This document shows, in pieces, positions 34,672 to 42,882 of a stretch of 47,408 nt of DNA. Position 1 is the first letter of the stretch, and every line of letters begins with the position of its first letter. Both the position numbers and the translations under genes were made by a program. The stretch covers positions 1 to 47,408 of the forward strand of contig NZ_BAHC01000050.1 in NCBI RefSeq assembly GCF_000298195.1, in the 5' to 3' direction. A model generated the notes under the pieces. The model saw only the letters and a program-made list of their open reading frames with translations, searched no databases and was not told the DNA's origin. Source of the DNA: Gordonia rhizosphera NBRC 16068. GTDB taxonomy: Bacteria > Actinomycetota > Actinomycetes > Mycobacteriales > Mycobacteriaceae.

Positions 34672-35667
34672 TCAGGAGTTGCTGGCGGCGGGGTGCGTGT
34701 CCTCCGACGGCGTGCGCTCTGCATGCGGGACCGGGCAGCCGGTGCCCGGCGTGAAAGTACCGAGATCCTCGAGGCGGTAGCCGTTCGGGTAGCCGCGTAC
34801 CATCTTCGTCTCGCGGCCGAACAGCGGCTCGGTGCGCGGTGACGAGAAGAACCGGATCGCCAGGCCGCGGGCCTTGAGGCCGCCGCGCACCAGCACCCGC
34901 TCGACGCCGGTCGGCTTCGGATAGCCGTACGCGTTGAGCAGGCGATCGTCCATGAGCGCGAACGACATCCGGCGCACGACGGGACGCGGCAGCAGCCGGT
35001 ACGGCATGAAGGTGCCCAGCAGGTCGAGCGTGGCGTCGGCCACGGCGAGCGCCTGGGCGCTGTAGGCGAAGTGGGCGTTCTCGTAGGAGTCGTAGTACTG
35101 CTTGAACTCCTCGTAGGTCTGCGGGATGTCCTTGATCGCCATGTGCTTGCCGAGGCTGCGGTAGTGGTTGGTCAGCCCGACGATCTCGTGGCGGGTGAGT
35201 TTGCGCCACTCGTAGGCATTGATCCACTCGACCGGGCACACCACGAACGTCGACAGCACGTACAGCATGTCCTCGTTGGAGATGTCGTACATCGCGTGCA
35301 TCTGGTTGATGCGGCGAACGCCGGCGCGGCCTTCGGTGCTGTCGAAGCCGTGCTCGATCGGCGCGTCGAGCAGCAACACCGTGTCGTCGTAGCGCTTCTG
35401 GGTGTGCTCGGTGAATTGTTTCGTGTCGTAGAGCAGGTTGCCGATCGACGGCGACGCGTAAGTGCGGAACAACGCGAAGCTCAGCGACTGGGTGAAGCCC
35501 CAAGGGAACTCACGGGTGCTGAGCTGCTGCGCGATCTGCGTCGCGTCGGCGGTCGCGTCGATGTGGTCGATCTCGCCGCGCAGGTGATAGCGGGTGGCGA
35601 TCCGGTTCTGCAGGGCGGTGCGGGCCCGGGCTGCGGCGTTGGAGACGGCGGACATGCTATGAAACAT
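34672..35667 (-). CDS. MpaB/DUF2236 (rubber-oxygenase Lcp-like) family oxygenase
   Basis: The 331-residue protein is mostly helical and has the DUF2236 pattern: SFALFRTYASPSIGNLLYDT near residue 63, FDSTEGRAGVRRINQMH near residue 110 with family His/Arg, and STFVVCPVEWINAY near residue 138. The family includes latex-clearing protein and fungal MpaB; many members bind heme through a histidine. The substrate here is unknown. It sits between menG and menJ, where M. tuberculosis has other genes. An ATG at 35655 is an equally good start. It ends 9 bases after the convergent menG stop. Confidence 0.78.
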   Translation of the reverse strand: MFHSMSAVSNAAARARTALQNRIATRYHLRGEIDHIDATADATQIAQQLSTREFPWGFTQSLSFALFRTYASPSIGNLLYDTKQFTEHTQKRYDDTVLLLDAPIEHGFDSTEGRAGVRRINQMHAMYDISNEDMLYVLSTFVVCPVEWINAYEWRKLTRHEIVGLTNHYRSLGKHMAIKDIPQTYEEFKQYYDSYENAHFAYSAQALAVADATLDLLGTFMPYRLLPRPVVRRMSFALMDDRLLNAYGYPKPTGVERVLVRGGLKARGLAIRFFSSPRTEPLFGRETKMVRGYPNGYRLEDLGTFTPGTGCPVPHAERTPSEDTHPAASNS

Positions 35668-35682
35668 ATCACTGATTTTGTG

Positions 35683-36945
35683 TCATTGGAATGGTGGACG
35701 GTCGTCGATCCTGGTCGACAGACGTCCCGCGGTACGCCAGGCGCGCGCGACGAGGTCGGCGTCGTCGGGGGTGATGAGGTTGCCCATGACGCGCACCACC
35801 AGCGACATCAGCCGCGCGGACCGGATGCCCGGCCGCCCGAGTGTGGGGACGGCCTGCGGGACGGTGAGCACTCCGGCGAGTCGTCGGGCGGCGGAGAACG
35901 CGAGGCCGTAGTGCTCGACGAGGAGGTCGCGCCAGCGGGTGGTGTGGTCGGGGCAACGGCGCGTGTCGTCGAGCAGTTCGACGGCGAGGCGTCCGGTTTC
36001 GAGCGCGTAGTCGATGCCCTCGCCGTTGAGCGGGTTCACGCAGGCGGCGGCGTCGCCGATGAGCATCCAGTTCGGGCCGGCCACGCCGCTCACCGCGCCG
36101 CCCATGGGCAGCAGTGCCGAGGTGAGACGTTGCGGCGGGCCGTCGATGGCCCACTCGTCGCCGACCATCCGCGCGTAGTGCTCCAGGATCGGCCGCAGCG
36201 CCATGTGCGCGGGACGTTTCGCCGTGGCCAGGGCCCCGACGCCGACGTTGAGCAGACCTTCGCCGTCCGGCCCGCCGAGTGGGAACACCCAGCCGTAGCC
36301 GGGCAGAAGAGCGTCGTCGGGGCCGCGGAGTTCCAGATGCGAACCCATCCACTCGTCGTCGGCGCGCCCCGACGGCACGTACGCCCGCGCAGCCACCCCG
36401 TAGGCGGTGTCCCGATGCCACTGCCGGCCGAGCGCCTTGCCGAGCGCCGACCGCACCCCGTCGGCGACGATGACGTCGCGCGCGGCGATCGCCGTGCGGC
36501 CCTGATCGGTCTGCACGATCACCTCGGCGATGCGGCCGCCGTCCATCGTGACGTCGACGGCCTTGGCGCCCTCGACCATGCGGGCCCCGCGCGCGACCGC
36601 GAAGTCGCGGATCGCGTCGTCGAGCTCGGTGCGGGCCACCGCGCTGCCGTAGCTCGGGAACCGGCCCGACGGCCAGTGCACACGCTGCTGCGCACCCCAG
36701 CCGTGCAGCGCGAGGCCGACGATCCGCGGCCGGTTCTGGAGGTAGCGGCCGAGGCCGAGTCGGTCGAGTTCGGCGACGGCGCGGGGGGTCAGGCCGTCGC
36801 CGCAGGTCTTGTCGCGTGGGAACGTCGCGGCATCGAGCAACACGACGTCGTGTCCGGCCGCGGCGGCGTACGCGGCAGCGGCCGATCCCCCCGGGCCCGC
36901 CCCGACGACGAGGACGTCCGCGCGTTGCGGTCTCTCGCTAGTCAC
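35683..36945 (-). CDS. menJ: Menaquinone reductase, geranylgeranyl-reductase family flavoprotein
   Basis: MenJ (Rv0561c in M. tuberculosis) saturates one isoprene unit of the menaquinone side chain. The 420-residue product from GTG 36945 begins TSERPQRADVLVVGAGPGGS, an FAD-binding GxGxxG fold, followed by DKTCGDGLTPRAVAELDRLG near residue 45 and the second FAD motif LIGDAAACVNPLNGEGIDYA near residue 289. The frame extends far upstream but overlaps the divergent prenyl synthase gene there and is not coding. It is divergent from the polyprenyl synthase that makes the chain it reduces. Confidence 0.93.
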   Translation of the reverse strand: MTSERPQRADVLVVGAGPGGSAAAAYAAAAGHDVVLLDAATFPRDKTCGDGLTPRAVAELDRLGLGRYLQNRPRIVGLALHGWGAQQRVHWPSGRFPSYGSAVARTELDDAIRDFAVARGARMVEGAKAVDVTMDGGRIAEVIVQTDQGRTAIAARDVIVADGVRSALGKALGRQWHRDTAYGVAARAYVPSGRADDEWMGSHLELRGPDDALLPGYGWVFPLGGPDGEGLLNVGVGALATAKRPAHMALRPILEHYARMVGDEWAIDGPPQRLTSALLPMGGAVSGVAGPNWMLIGDAAACVNPLNGEGIDYALETGRLAVELLDDTRRCPDHTTRWRDLLVEHYGLAFSAARRLAGVLTVPQAVPTLGRPGIRSARLMSLVVRVMGNLITPDDADLVARAWRTAGRLSTRIDDRPPFQ

Positions 36946-37047
36946 CCGACCAGTATGTCGGGACGCCACAGCGGATAGGCTCGGCAGCATGGCAGCCGCC
37001 CGTCCCGGGCCGGCTGCGACCGACGACGCAGATGGAGCGGCTTGCAC

Positions 37048-38067
37048 GTGAAATCCACATTCGCCGGGCTGGACCTCGGTACCGATGAGTTCGCCGGCAC
37101 GGTGCGCACCTCGTTGGCGCAGGTCGAGGACCTGCTGCTGACAGAGCTGTCGTCGGGCGACGAGATCATGACCGAGGCGGCGACCCACCTCGCGAAGGCC
37201 GGCGGCAAACGGTTCCGGCCGATGTTCGCGATCCTCGCCGCGCAGTTCGGCGCACGACCGGATGCACCCGAGGTGATCACCTCGGCCACCGTGGTCGAGA
37301 TGATCCACCTGGCCACGCTCTACCACGACGACGTGATGGACGAGGCGCCGATGCGCCGCGGTGCGCCGAGCGCCAACGCTCGCTGGACCAACAGCGTGGC
37401 GATCCTGTCCGGTGACTTCCTGTTCGCCCGGGCCTCGCGTCTGGTGTCGACGCTGGGGCCCGAGGCCGTGCGGATCATTGCCGAGACGTTCGCCGAACTG
37501 GTCACCGGCCAGATGCGCGAGACGATCGGGCCCCGCGAGGGTGTGGACCCGATCGACCACTACCTCAAGGTCGTGTGGGAGAAGACCGGTTCACTCATCG
37601 CCGCCGCCGGACGGTTTGGGGCGATGTCCGCCGACGCCACCGTCGAGGACATCGAGCGGCTGTCGAAGCTCGGCGACATCATCGGCACCGCGTTCCAGGT
37701 CTCCGACGACATCATCGACATCAGCTCCGTCAGCGGTGACTCGGGCAAGACACCCGGCACCGACCTGCGGGAGGGCGTGCACACGCTGCCGGTGCTATAC
37801 GCGCTGCGCGCCGACGACCCGGCCTCTGCACGACTACGAGAGCTGCTGGTCGACCCGCAGACGGGCGCCGCGAAGCCGCTTTCCGACGACGCAGAGGTGG
37901 CGGAGGCCATCGAGGTGCTCAACGCGTCGGCCGGCATGGCCGCGGCGCACGAGCGGCTGCACGCGTACGCGGCGGAAGCCAACGCAGTGCTGGCCGAGCT
38001 GCCCGAGGGGCCGGCGCACGGCGCGTTGTCGTCGTTGGTGAGCTACACCATCGATCGCACGGGGTAG
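37048..38067 (+). CDS. grcC1: Polyprenyl diphosphate synthase (GrcC1-like)
   Basis: The 339-residue all-helical prenyltransferase has both aspartate-rich motifs, DDVMD near residue 94 and DDIID near residue 220, plus GGKRFRPM near residue 51. It lengthens farnesyl or geranylgeranyl diphosphate with isopentenyl diphosphate to make the menaquinone side chain. GTG 37048 is favoured over TTG 37042 because GGAGC at 37034 is better spaced to it. In M. tuberculosis grcC1 is likewise divergent from menJ and followed by htpX; here a repeat-flanked gene is inserted between. Confidence 0.9.
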   Translation: MKSTFAGLDLGTDEFAGTVRTSLAQVEDLLLTELSSGDEIMTEAATHLAKAGGKRFRPMFAILAAQFGARPDAPEVITSATVVEMIHLATLYHDDVMDEAPMRRGAPSANARWTNSVAILSGDFLFARASRLVSTLGPEAVRIIAETFAELVTGQMRETIGPREGVDPIDHYLKVVWEKTGSLIAAAGRFGAMSADATVEDIERLSKLGDIIGTAFQVSDDIIDISSVSGDSGKTPGTDLREGVHTLPVLYALRADDPASARLRELLVDPQTGAAKPLSDDAEVAEAIEVLNASAGMAAAHERLHAYAAEANAVLAELPEGPAHGALSSLVSYTIDRTG

Positions 38068-38080
38068 TTCCGTCCATCGA

Positions 38081-38178
38081 GGTTGCGGCATCTCTCGGTC
38101 GGCGAGAGATTGCGCAATTTGCTGTGAGCTGATCGGCTGGCGGTTGCGCGATGTATCGGTGGGCGAGAGATCCCGCAA
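38081..38178. repeat. Paired palindromic repeat, left flank of the DUF559 gene
   Basis: Two 37-base units (38081-38117 and 38142-38178) of the form GGTTGCGGx-ATCTCTC-loop-GAGAGATx-CGCAA are separated by 24 bases. Each is an imperfect hairpin, and the outer arms of the pair also match each other (14 of 15 bases). The whole ~98-base pair recurs in direct orientation at 39123-39221, after the gene. Confidence 0.95.
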
Positions 38179-38248
38179 CTTCTGCTCGGTAGGTCCACGC
38201 GTCCTGCGACCGGGGAACCGTCGCGCGCGGCACGCCGTCCAATCGAGC

Positions 38249-39175
38249 ATGGATTCTCGCGAGGCCGTGCGCCGACATCTCGCCGGGCACGACGGTGTGA
38301 TCACGATGTCGCAGGCACTCGCCCAGAAGATGAGCCGCGCGGCTGTCCACCGGCGCGTCAAGGCCGGGGAGTGGCTGCGGGTCGCGAACGGTGTCTATCG
38401 GGCGGCGGATCACGCGATGACGAATCGTGCACGGATGCGCATCGCCGTCGCGTCCGGTGGTGAGCGGGCGGTCCTGTGCGGACCGGCCGCGGCCTGGTGG
38501 CTCGGATTGACCGACGGGTTCCCGTCGTCGATCACGGTGATCTGCCGGACGAAGGGGCGACACAGCGGCGCCATCGCGGGAATGCAGGTCTCCTACCGCA
38601 GACTCGACGATGTCGATGTCGTGGACTCCGACGGACTTGCCGTCACCTCCATCGCGCTGACCGTGCTCGACACCGCCGTCGTGACGGGGGCATCGGTGGT
38701 GGACAACGCGCTGCTGCTGCGGCGGGTCACCGTGGATCAACTCGCGGCGGCCTTCGAGCGGTACCCGCGCCGCTCCGGCGCGACGGGGACCAGACGACTG
38801 ATCGAGGCGTTGCGATCGGGCGCGCGGTCGGAGGCCGAGCGGCTGGCCGTGGGCATCTTCGGTGCCGGCGGAATCACCGGGTGGAAGGCGAACCACTCGG
38901 TGTGTGGGTACCTCGCCGACTTCGTGTTCGACGACGCCCGGGTCATCGTCGAGATCGACGGGTTCGCCTTTCATCGGGACTCCGAGACCTTCCAGCGCGA
39001 TCGGACCAAACGCAACGCCTGGACCGCTGATGGCTGGACGGTGCTCAACTTCACGTGGAATGACCTCGATCGACGTCCCGAGCACGTTCGCGAGCACGTC
39101 CAAGCGGCGACGGCAGACGCGAGGTTGCGGGATCTCTCGGTGGGTGAGAGATTGCGCAACCCCAAGGCGAGCTGA
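38249..39175 (+). CDS. AbiEi-like winged-helix plus DUF559 (Vsr-like nuclease fold) protein
   Basis: The 308-residue protein from ATG 38249 has an N-terminal DNA-binding-like region (GHDGVITMSQALAQKMSRAAVHRRVKAGEWLRVANGVYR), as in type IV antitoxin AbiEi-like proteins. Its C-terminal DUF559 domain has VIVEIDGFAFHRD near residue 232 and FQRDRTKRNAW near residue 250. The Asp and the conserved Arg/Lys pattern suit the PD-(D/E)XK/Vsr endonuclease fold; activity is not proven. No AbiEii toxin is adjacent. The last ~17 codons are encoded by a repeat unit, so the end of the protein derives from the flanking repeat. It interrupts the grcC1-htpX order seen in mycobacteria. Confidence 0.8.
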   Translation: MDSREAVRRHLAGHDGVITMSQALAQKMSRAAVHRRVKAGEWLRVANGVYRAADHAMTNRARMRIAVASGGERAVLCGPAAAWWLGLTDGFPSSITVICRTKGRHSGAIAGMQVSYRRLDDVDVVDSDGLAVTSIALTVLDTAVVTGASVVDNALLLRRVTVDQLAAAFERYPRRSGATGTRRLIEALRSGARSEAERLAVGIFGAGGITGWKANHSVCGYLADFVFDDARVIVEIDGFAFHRDSETFQRDRTKRNAWTADGWTVLNFTWNDLDRRPEHVREHVQAATADARLRDLSVGERLRNPKAS

Positions 39176-39221
39176 TTGGCGGGCGGTTGCGGAATGTTCC
39201 GGTGAGCGAGAGATCCCGCAA
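39123..39221. repeat. Paired palindromic repeat, right flank of the DUF559 gene
   Basis: Units 39123-39159 and 39185-39221 are separated by 25 bases. The outer arms GTTGCGGGATCTCTC and GAGAGATCCCGCAAC are perfect reverse complements over 15 bases. The first unit lies inside the 3' end of the gene. The layout, spacing and orientation match the left flank; the text CCCCAAGGCGAGC follows both right-flank units. Confidence 0.95.
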
Positions 39222-39324
39222 CCCCAAGGCGAGCGGCGTCGGAAACTCTGCCGACGTCCGTGTCGTTTGACAGAGTGAGAGCGCCGGGACCTACGCCCGG
39301 CCACTGCGCGACAGCGAGGAACAG

Positions 39325-40182
39325 ATGCACTTCAACGGCTTGAAGACGGCGGCCCTGATGGGGTTGATGTCTGCGATCATCGTCGGGATCGGGGCGATGT
39401 TCCGCAGCCCCACGATCCTGGTGCTCGCGGTTCTGTTTGCGGTCGGTACCAATGCCTACGTCTACTTCAACTCGGCCAAACTGGCGCTGCGGTCGATGCA
39501 TGCGCAGCCGGTGACCGAGGTTGAGGCGCCGGTGCTCTACCGCATCGTCCGGGAGCTGGCGACCAGCGCCCGCCAGCCGATGCCGGCGCTCTACATCAGC
39601 CCCACCGAGTCGCCGAACGCGTTCGCGACCGGCCGCAACCCCAAGAACGCGGCGGTGTGCTGTACCGCCGGCATCATGCGGCTGCTCGACGAGCGGGAGC
39701 TGCGTGCGGTGCTCGGCCACGAACTGTCCCACGTCTACAACCGCGACATCCTGATCTCGTCGGTCGCCGGTGCGATGGCGGCGGTCATCACCGGTCTGGC
39801 GAACTTCGCGTTCTTCTTCGGCGGCAATCGCAACGGTGGGGGTCCGGGCCTGCTCGGGGTGCTGCTGATCAGCCTGCTGGGTCCGCTGGCCGCGACGGTG
39901 ATCAAGATGTCGGTGTCCCGGTCGCGGGAGTATCAGGCCGACGAGTCTGGTGCGCAGCTGACCGGTGACCCGCTGGCGTTGGCGTCGGCGCTGGCCAAGA
40001 TCAGCGGCGGGATCGACCGTGCCCCGCTCGCGCCGGAGCCGCGGATCGAGGCGCAGTCGCACCTGATGATCGAGAGCCCGTTCCGCGGTGGCGGTATGTC
40101 GAAGCTCTTCTCCACCCACCCGCCGACCGCCGACCGCATCGCACGCCTGCACGAGATGGCGCGTCGGGGGCCGCTCCGGTAG
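39325..40182 (+). CDS. htpX: Membrane zinc metalloprotease HtpX
   Basis: HtpX is a membrane-embedded M48 protease for quality control of damaged membrane proteins. The 285-residue length is typical. It has two N-terminal membrane segments ([17 protein letters not shown] and [18 protein letters not shown]), the zinc site HELSH near residues 132-136, two more hydrophobic segments, and the third ligand region [15 protein letters not shown] near residue 203. It ends with the typical [17 protein letters not shown]. Position after grcC1 agrees with Rv0563. Confidence 0.96.
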   Translation: MHFNGLKTAALMGLMSAIIVGIGAMFRSPTILVLAVLFAVGTNAYVYFNSAKLALRSMHAQPVTEVEAPVLYRIVRELATSARQPMPALYISPTESPNAFATGRNPKNAAVCCTAGIMRLLDERELRAVLGHELSHVYNRDILISSVAGAMAAVITGLANFAFFFGGNRNGGGPGLLGVLLISLLGPLAATVIKMSVSRSREYQADESGAQLTGDPLALASALAKISGGIDRAPLAPEPRIEAQSHLMIESPFRGGGMSKLFSTHPPTADRIARLHEMARRGPLR

Positions 40183-40232
40183 GGCGCTGATCCGGCTAGC
40201 GCATTGATCGGCGATGCGCGATCATCGAGCTC

Positions 40233-40460
40233 ATGAGGACTACGCTGGACATCGATCCGCGCGTGCTCGCGGCCGCGCGAGCACGGGTCAACGATGGTCG
40301 GAACAAAAGCATCGGCGAGGCGGTCTCGGAGCTCGCCATCGCGGGCCTGGCCACGACAAGTCCCGTCACCACCGACACCAACGGACTGGTGCTGTTGCCA
40401 TCGTCGCCAGGTCACGTGGTGACCGACGACATGGTGGCCGAAGCTCTCTGCGGGCGGTGA
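40233..40460 (+). CDS. VapB-like ribbon-helix-helix antitoxin without an adjacent toxin
   Basis: The 75-residue protein has the VapB/DUF2191 start MRTTLDIDPRVLAAARARV and a SIGEAVSELAIAGLA segment, typical of ribbon-helix-helix antitoxins that bind DNA and neutralise a PIN-domain VapC RNase. No VapC follows; downstream is a dispersed repeat and then yajQ on the other strand. It may act on a toxin elsewhere or be a remnant of a TA pair. It starts 50 bases after htpX stops. Confidence 0.75.
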   Translation: MRTTLDIDPRVLAAARARVNDGRNKSIGEAVSELAIAGLATTSPVTTDTNGLVLLPSSPGHVVTDDMVAEALCGR

Positions 40461-40516
40461 TCTCAAGGTCGCTTCGCCAGATTGCCGTTGGGCCGATACG
40501 AGTAGGGCGTTCGCGA

Positions 40517-40569
40517 GTGATCTCGATATGCGGCCTCGGCTGGCGCCTCCGACGCTACTCGATCAGCGG
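40517..40569. repeat. Dispersed repeat copy after the VapB-like gene
   Basis: Begins GTGATCTCGATATGCGGCCT and ends GCTACTCGATCAGCGG. It matches the head and tail of the copy at 46467-46515, with a variable middle. It lies between two convergent genes. Confidence 0.85.
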
Positions 40570-40598
40570 TTTGGGGTACCGAGGCCAGACCCAGGAAC

Positions 40599-41090
40599 TC
40601 AGCGGTAGTTCACGAACTGCAGAGCGATCCCGAAGTCCTCGCCCTTGAGCAGCGCGATGACCGCCTGCAGGTCGTCGCGCTTCTTACTCGAGACGCGCAG
40701 CTCGTCACCCTGGATCTGCGCCTTGACGCCCTTGGGGCCCTCGTCCCGGATCTTCTTGGAGATCTTCTTGGCGTGCTCGGAGTCGATGCCCTGGACGAGG
40801 CTGCCGGAGATCCTGAAGGTCTTTCCCGAGGAGGTCGGCTCCCCGGCGTCGAACGCCTTCAGCGAGATGTCGCGGCGGATCAGCTTCTCCTTGAACACCT
40901 CGAGGCCGGCCTGGGCCCGTTCCTCGGCATCGGAGGTGATCACGATGTTCTCCTCACCGGACCACTCGATACCGGTGTTGGTGCCACGGAAGTCGTAGCG
41001 CTGGGACAGCTCCTTGGCCGCCTGGTTGAGGGCGTTGTCGACCTCCTGGCGGTCAACCTTGCTCACCACGTCGAACGATGAATCAGCCAT
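40599..41090 (-). CDS. YajQ/UPF0234 nucleotide-binding protein
   Basis: The 163-residue protein matches Yaj[21 protein letters not shown] at the start, [58 protein letters not shown] and a C-terminal [10 protein letters not shown]. Family members bind nucleotides such as cyclic di-GMP in Xanthomonas; the role in actinobacteria is not established. Position agrees with Rv0566c in M. tuberculosis. The ATG at 41090 is the only sensible start. Confidence 0.94.
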   Translation of the reverse strand: MADSSFDVVSKVDRQEVDNALNQAAKELSQRYDFRGTNTGIEWSGEENIVITSDAEERAQAGLEVFKEKLIRRDISLKAFDAGEPTSSGKTFRISGSLVQGIDSEHAKKISKKIRDEGPKGVKAQIQGDELRVSSKKRDDLQAVIALLKGEDFGIALQFVNYR

Positions 41091-41292
41091 GACCGACAGC
41101 CTATCTCCGACGACAGTGCGGGTCGTTGGGCTCTGTCGGGTTCGGCGCGGCGGCGCGAGAATTCTGTTGAGGCGGACGAATCGGGCGACTCCTCGTTGTG
41201 AATGTCACCGGACCTCTGGCGCGTGAGTTTGATCTCTCGTCCCGCCCTCCCGGGAGCACCATCCACCGACGAGCTGACCAGGAGAATCCGAC

Positions 41293-42012
41293 ATGAAGAC
41301 CACAGCGAAACAACACCGGAGTTTTCGGCGCCTCGTCGTCGTGGCAGGGGCGATCGCGGCCTACGCGACGTTGGTCCGTCCCCGAATCCTGCGCTGGGGT
41401 GCGTTCGAGGAAGAGGTGGCCGCCGACTACCCGGGCCGCGACATCGTGCCCGGCGGGCGCCGGATATCGACGATGGCGACCACTCTCGACGCCCCGCCGG
41501 AGCAAGTGTGGCCGTGGCTGGTGCAGATGGGACTGGGCCGGGGCGGGTGGTACAGCTGGGATCACCTCGACAACTGGGGTCACGTCAGCGCCGAGGAGAT
41601 CCATCCCGAATGGCAGCAACTCGAGGTCGGGAGCAGGCTGTCGACCTCAACCGACGGATCGACCGCCTTCGTCGTCGCCGCGATCGAACCGAAGCGCTTT
41701 CTGGCCCTACGCGCCTCGCTCGATCTGCGCGCCGGCAGGGAGTTCGATCCCGACGATGTTCCACGGCCCCGGTACTTCACCGACTCCACCTGGTGCTTCC
41801 AGCTGACTCCCTTCCCCGGCGGGAAGACGCGTCTGGTGGTGAGCGGCTACGCGACGTACGGGCCGCGGTGGCTGGCGCGGATCTTCGAACCGGTGGTGTT
41901 CGAACCTGCCCACTGGATCATGCAGCGGCGGCAGTTCCGGAATCTGCGGCGGTTGACCGCGCATGCCCCGGCGCGTCCGAGCGTCGCCGAAGCCACGAAG
42001 ACTGTCCTCTGA
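41293..42012 (+). CDS. SRPBCC-fold (polyketide cyclase-like) protein with N-terminal membrane segment
   Basis: The 239-residue protein begins with a basic stretch and a hydrophobic segment (LVVVAGAIAAYATLV, residues ~14-28), probably a membrane anchor. The SRPBCC region follows from about residue 57: TMATTLDAPPEQVWPWLVQM, GRGGWYSWDHLDN, and TWCFQLTPFPGGKTRLVV near residue 165. The fold makes a deep pocket for hydrophobic ligands; the ligand is unknown. AGGAGA sits at a good distance before the ATG. It lies just before the tRNA cluster. Confidence 0.82.
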   Translation: MKTTAKQHRSFRRLVVVAGAIAAYATLVRPRILRWGAFEEEVAADYPGRDIVPGGRRISTMATTLDAPPEQVWPWLVQMGLGRGGWYSWDHLDNWGHVSAEEIHPEWQQLEVGSRLSTSTDGSTAFVVAAIEPKRFLALRASLDLRAGREFDPDDVPRPRYFTDSTWCFQLTPFPGGKTRLVVSGYATYGPRWLARIFEPVVFEPAHWIMQRRQFRNLRRLTAHAPARPSVAEATKTVL

Positions 42013-42098
42013 CCAGCGGGTTTGCGCGGACCTGGATGGTTCGTTGTATTCTTCACGGCGTTGTTCTTGCGGTCGGAACCCCGGCCGAGGGAACGCAC

Positions 42099-42179
42099 GG
42101 CAGGTTGCCCGAGCGGCCAATGGGAGCGGACTGTAAATCCGTCGCGAAAGCTACACAGGTTCGAATCCTGTACCTGCCA
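42099..42179 (+). tRNA. tRNA-Tyr (anticodon GTA)
   Basis: Acceptor arms GGCAGGT and ACCTGCC pair fully; D stem CCC/GGG, anticodon loop CTGTAAA with GTA, a class II long variable arm and T arm CAGG-TTCGAAT-CCTG are all present. The discriminator is A and no CCA is encoded. Confidence 0.97.
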
Positions 42180-42231
42180 CAACGAGGTGAATCGCTGCTC
42201 ACAGGCGCTCGCCACCGGTCGTCCAGGCGAT

Positions 42232-42259
42232 TTGGTGAGCGCCCCGAGTGGTGTGTAAT
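42232..42259 (+). promoter_or_regulatory. Possible promoter for tRNA-Thr/tRNA-Met
   Basis: TTGGTG (42232-42237) and TGTAAT (42254-42259) have a 16-base spacer and lie about 50 bases before tRNA-Thr. They resemble a sigma70-type promoter. Read-through from tRNA-Tyr is an alternative. Confidence 0.4.
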
Positions 42260-42311
42260 CTCGTTAAGGCCCTCGAGCAGTCCGGCACCACGCCAGACGA
42301 CCTCGGGGCAC

Positions 42312-42384
42312 GCCCCCTTAGCTCAGTCGGCAGAGCGTTTCCATGGTAAGGAAAAGGTCGACGGTTCGATTCCGTCAGGGGGCT
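42312..42384 (+). tRNA. tRNA-Thr (anticodon GGT)
   Basis: 73 bases with acceptor GCCCCCT/AGGGGGC, D stem GCTC/GAGC, anticodon stem TTTCC/GGAAA with GGT, and T arm GACGG-TTCGATT-CCGTC. Discriminator T, no encoded CCA. Confidence 0.97.
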
Positions 42385-42404
42385 CGCTGGACCCCAGTCC
42401 ACAT

Positions 42405-42478
42405 GGCGGTGTAGCTCAGCTGGTTAGAGCGCACGACTCATAATCGTGAGGTCGAGGGATCGAGTCCCTCCACCGCTA
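42405..42478 (+). tRNA. tRNA-Met (anticodon CAT, elongator type)
   Basis: 74 bases with acceptor GGCGGTG/CACCGCT (first pair G-T), D stem GCTC/GAGC, anticodon stem CACGA/TCGTG with CAT, and T arm GAGGG-ATCGAGT-CCCTC. The anticodon stem lacks the three consecutive G-C pairs of initiator tRNA, so it is called elongator. Confidence 0.95.
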
Positions 42479-42559
42479 CACATCGGTGCCGACCAGCTCG
42501 GACCCGAACACGCAAAGGGCAGCCGAGCCCGCCACGTACCACCGAAAGAAGGCAACGAA

Positions 42560-42727
42560 GTGGCCTCCTCAACAGATGTTCGCCCCAAGATCACCTTGGC
42601 GTGCGAGGTGTGCAAGCACCGTAACTACATCACCAAGAAGAACCGCCGCAACGATCCCGACCGCCTCGAGATCAAGAAGTTCTGCCCGAACTGCGGCAAG
42701 CATCAGGCGCACAAGGAATCGCGCTGA
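42560..42727 (+). CDS. rpmG: 50S ribosomal protein L33, zinc-binding type
   Basis: The 55-residue protein from GTG 42560 (preceded by AAAGAAGG) has [17 protein letters not shown] and [20 protein letters not shown], including both CxxC pairs of the zinc-containing L33. The order tRNA genes - rpmG - had genes - secE matches M. tuberculosis Rv0634B onward. A strong terminator-like hairpin follows. Confidence 0.97.
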   Translation: MASSTDVRPKITLACEVCKHRNYITKKNRRNDPDRLEIKKFCPNCGKHQAHKESR

Positions 42728-42765
42728 CACGAGCTTTGTCGGCGATTCCGGCACAATGACGTAGA

Positions 42766-42792
42766 GCGGGCCGCCTCGTGGAGGCGGCCCGC
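42766..42792 (+). terminator. Strong hairpin after rpmG
   Basis: GCGGGCCGCCTC (42766-42777) and GAGGCGGCCCGC (42781-42792) form a perfect 12-bp stem with a 3-base GTG loop. No U-tract follows, which is common for actinobacterial terminators. It separates rpmG from the had gene. Confidence 0.85.
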
Positions 42793-42882
42793 ATTCGTCG
42801 TAGATGGCCCGTTGCGGCCAGCGGCACACAGAAACGGACACCACGGCATTCCGCCCGAGATGGTCAGTGAGGAGCGGCATCC

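Noticed and set aside
35071..36978. 635-codon open frame on the plus strand
   Set aside because: It is antisense to the MpaB-like and menJ genes, has Arg/Gly/Val-rich low-information sequence typical of shadow frames in GC-rich DNA, and no domain.
38081..38178. The repeats around the DUF559 gene considered as a CRISPR array
   Set aside because: Only two units per side, each internally palindromic, with similar spacers and no cas genes.
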